Shown piece by piece: positions 62,244 through 64,000 of a DNA stretch of 64,000 bases. Source of the DNA: Phycisphaerae bacterium (lineage in GTDB: Bacteria > Planctomycetota > Phycisphaerae > Phycisphaerales > SM1A02); contig PAAJ01000001.1 in assembly GCA_002702575.1 (NCBI GenBank), forward strand, positions 62,001-126,000, read 5' to 3'. The position numbers were made by a program, and so were the translations under genes. How positions within the stretch are numbered: the stretch's first letter is position 1; every line of letters begins with the position of its first letter. The notes beneath the pieces were generated by a model. The model made no database searches and was not told the DNA's origin. It was given only the letters and a program-made list of their open reading frames with translations.

Positions 62244-63107
62244 ATGAGCACACAGGACCATCCCGGCGTACGCCTACGACGAGCCATGGCATCCGGAACC
62301 GTCATGTGCCCCGGTGCCTTCAACGCATTGGTTGCCAGAGCCGTTGCCAGAGCGGGTTTCAACGCGGTCTACATTTCCGGCGGCGCATCAGCCAACAGTG
62401 CCGGGTATCCGGATGTCGGACTCCTGTCGTTGACTGAAATGTGCAGGAACATTCGTGAAGTCTCGACGGCCAGTGGCCTTCCTGTCGTGGTGGATGCCGA
62501 TACCGGCTACGGCGAAGTCGAGATGGTTCACAGAACGGTCGTGGAATACGCGAGGGCCGGAGCTGCTGCGCTGCATCTCGAAGACCAGGTGTTTCCCAAA
62601 CGATGTGGACATCTGGATGGAAAACAACTTGTTCCAGTCGAGCACATGGTCGAGAAGGTCAGAGCCGCATCGGAGAGTCGTCCGGATGATGGGTTCGTCG
62701 TCATCGCCAGGACGGATGCCGCATCCGTCAACGGTCTCGATGACGCCATCGATCGTGGCATGAAATATCGAGAAGCAGGCGCCGACATGATCTTTCCTGA
62801 AGGTCTCAGGACCGAGGAAGAGTTCAAGACATTCGCGGATGCCTGTCCGGGTCTCCTGTTGGCCAACATGACCGAGTTTGGAAAAACGCCGATGATCAAT
62901 GTCCGGACATTCTCGGACATGGGTTACGACCTTGTTCTGTATCCAGTCACCATGCAGCGTGTCGCCATGGCTGCGGTGACGAAAGGCCTCACGGAACTGG
63001 CTGAAAAGGGCAGTGCAGAGAGTTTTCTCGATGCCATGCAGACAAGAACCGAACTTTATGACCTGCTTGGATACACACCAGGCGAGGAATGGCCATTTCC
63101 GTCCTGA
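62244..63107 (+). CDS. prpB: Methylisocitrate lyase
   Basis: A 287-residue lyase of the PEP mutase/isocitrate lyase superfamily that splits 2-methylisocitrate to pyruvate and succinate. The substrate block VVVDADTGYGEVEMV and the catalytic KRCGH at 119-123 (Cys121) match PrpB; ICL would have a longer chain and KKCGH with extra domains. The ATG at 62244 follows TAGGAT (62228-62233) by ten bases, so the leader is nearly absent. prpC starts 117 bases downstream and prpD lies at 12.2-13.7 kb; together they form the methylcitrate cycle. Confidence 0.92.
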   Translation: MSTQDHPGVRLRRAMASGTVMCPGAFNALVARAVARAGFNAVYISGGASANSAGYPDVGLLSLTEMCRNIREVSTASGLPVVVDADTGYGEVEMVHRTVVEYARAGAAALHLEDQVFPKRCGHLDGKQLVPVEHMVEKVRAASESRPDDGFVVIARTDAASVNGLDDAIDRGMKYREAGADMIFPEGLRTEEEFKTFADACPGLLLANMTEFGKTPMINVRTFSDMGYDLVLYPVTMQRVAMAAVTKGLTELAEKGSAESFLDAMQTRTELYDLLGYTPGEEWPFPS

Positions 63108-63224
63108 ACCACGGACGACATCAAGCCGGGCATCGGCTACGATGCAGTGCTCACGATCATGCGGGTTCTTGAGGATCTCGTGTGCCCCATCGACTTGATA
63201 TCAAAAAAGAGAAGAGATTCCTCC

Positions 63225-64000
63225 ATGCCTGCGACGAGCTCAAAGACACCAGACACCCGCGGCCTTGCCGGTCAGACCATCGGCGAGACTTCCGTATGCT
63301 CAGTGAACCAGACGCAATTGATCTACCGTGGATTCGAGATCGCTGATCTGGCCGCTCATGCGACCTTTGAGGAAGTGGCCCATCTGCTCCTCGTCGGACA
63401 CAAGGCATCACCGGAAGAGCTTTCCACGTTCACTGCCCAGATCAACGAATCACGGGACGTGTGTGAGAAGATTCTTGATGTCATTGGCAACATTGCTTCA
63501 GAGCAAAATGTTCACCCGATGGCCATATTGCGAACCGGCATCTCCATGTTGTCCCATGAGGATCCAGAGGCCGAGGACAATTCAGCCGAGGCTGAAGCAC
63601 GCAAATCAATTCGACTTCTGGCCAAGATCCCGACTCTGATCGGTGCCTGCCAGGCTGGACGAGATGGCCGTGATCGGGTCAAGCCCGATCCATCACTCTC
63701 CCATGCAGCCAATCTGCTCTGGTTGATCACCGGGGAAAAGCCATCCGAGATCGCCGCCAAGGTGATGGATGTCTCCCTCATTCTGTATGCCGAACATGAT
63801 TTCAATGCCTCGACTTTCACGAGCCGGGTCATTGCCTCTACGAATTCAGACATGCATTCAGCAGTCTGTGGTGCAGTTGGAGCTCTGAAGGGCAACCTTC
63901 ATGGTGGCGCCAACGAGGCCGCCATGGAAATGCTCGAGTGCATCATGACCGATACAAAGGACGGATCCATCTCGGTTGACGAGTGGATGACACGAGCCTT
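63225..64000 (+). CDS. prpC: 2-methylcitrate synthase / citrate synthase family, 5' part
   Basis: First 258 codons of a citrate synthase family enzyme; the gene runs past the window edge. The frame reads MPATSSKTPDTRGLAGQTIG, then TQLIYRGFEIADLAAHATFE, LLLVGHKASPEEL, and later AEHDFNASTFTSRVIASTNS and KGNLHGGANEAAMEML. The last two carry the active-site His residues (AEHDFN and LHGGAN). Its place behind prpB makes 2-methylcitrate synthase (propionyl-CoA plus oxaloacetate) the best call; plain citrate synthase activity is also possible. The ATG at 63225 has AGAAGAG upstream. Confidence 0.88.
   Translation, partial: MPATSSKTPDTRGLAGQTIGETSVCSVNQTQLIYRGFEIADLAAHATFEEVAHLLLVGHKASPEELSTFTAQINESRDVCEKILDVIGNIASEQNVHPMAILRTGISMLSHEDPEAEDNSAEAEARKSIRLLAKIPTLIGACQAGRDGRDRVKPDPSLSHAANLLWLITGEKPSEIAAKVMDVSLILYAEHDFNASTFTSRVIASTNSDMHSAVCGAVGALKGNLHGGANEAAMEMLECIMTDTKDGSISVDEWMTRA

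Overview
The window reads as chromosomal DNA of a Gram-negative-type bacterium, most likely a planctomycete of the Phycisphaerae group. This placement is inferred from content, not from a marker-gene search. Supporting it are a 13-kb MoxR / DUF58 / BatA-like / VWA / very large coiled-coil / alpha-alpha toroid operon, a TPR protein carrying two RNA polymerase alpha C-terminal domains, an ECF sigma factor coupled to a membrane Ser/Thr kinase, many lipoproteins with an Lgt transferase, and TolC-type outer-membrane proteins. Genes are densely packed, often with 4-bp ATGA or GTGA overlaps. No insertion sequence, phage or CRISPR array was seen.

Layout: 1-2.2 kb holds a minus-strand unit of an orphan DNA methyltransferase, a metallophosphatase and the start of tsaB. 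2.3-5.7 kb encodes a TolC-like lipoprotein and an HlyD-like adaptor. 5.6-9.9 kb carries ubiX, a small lipoprotein with a fungal-type cytosine deaminase, a divergent Nramp-like transporter and a conserved lipoprotein. 9.9-13.7 kb has a thiolase, class I fructose-1,6-bisphosphatase and prpD. 13.7-17.8 kb has an APC-USP permease with two tiny membrane proteins and a B12-binding/MeaB-type GTPase fusion. 17.9-28.9 kb carries argS, a VKOR-DsbA fusion, a PQQ sugar dehydrogenase-like protein, comEC, holB, an exported methyltransferase, lgt and trpD.

29-42.2 kb is the MoxR operon (seven genes). 42.3-49.8 kb holds mutM, a possible structured RNA, dnaA, an RNase Z-like hydrolase, a polyprenyl synthase, a methyltransferase, a Dabb lipoprotein, and rsmJ with an RNase H-like exonuclease and a small membrane protein. 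50-57.8 kb has tRNA-Ala, an SH3-like exported protein, a second TolC family protein, tsaC/sua5, a ChaN-like lipoprotein, the TPR-alphaCTD protein and a SpoIID-like protein. 57.9-64 kb has a coiled-coil membrane protein, the sigma factor-kinase pair, a small membrane protein, prpB and the start of prpC.

Functional links: prpB and prpC with the distant prpD give the methylcitrate route of propionate use, and the B12/GTPase fusion points to an acyl-CoA mutase route as well. TsaB and TsaC both serve tRNA t6A synthesis. Lgt would lipidate the numerous lipoproteins. Several start codons lie only 6-12 nt after a TATACT-like hexamer, suggesting frequent leaderless transcripts. The less explained items are the B12-GTPase fusion without a mutase domain, the MoxR operon, the TPR-double alphaCTD protein and the structured intergenic segment next to dnaA.
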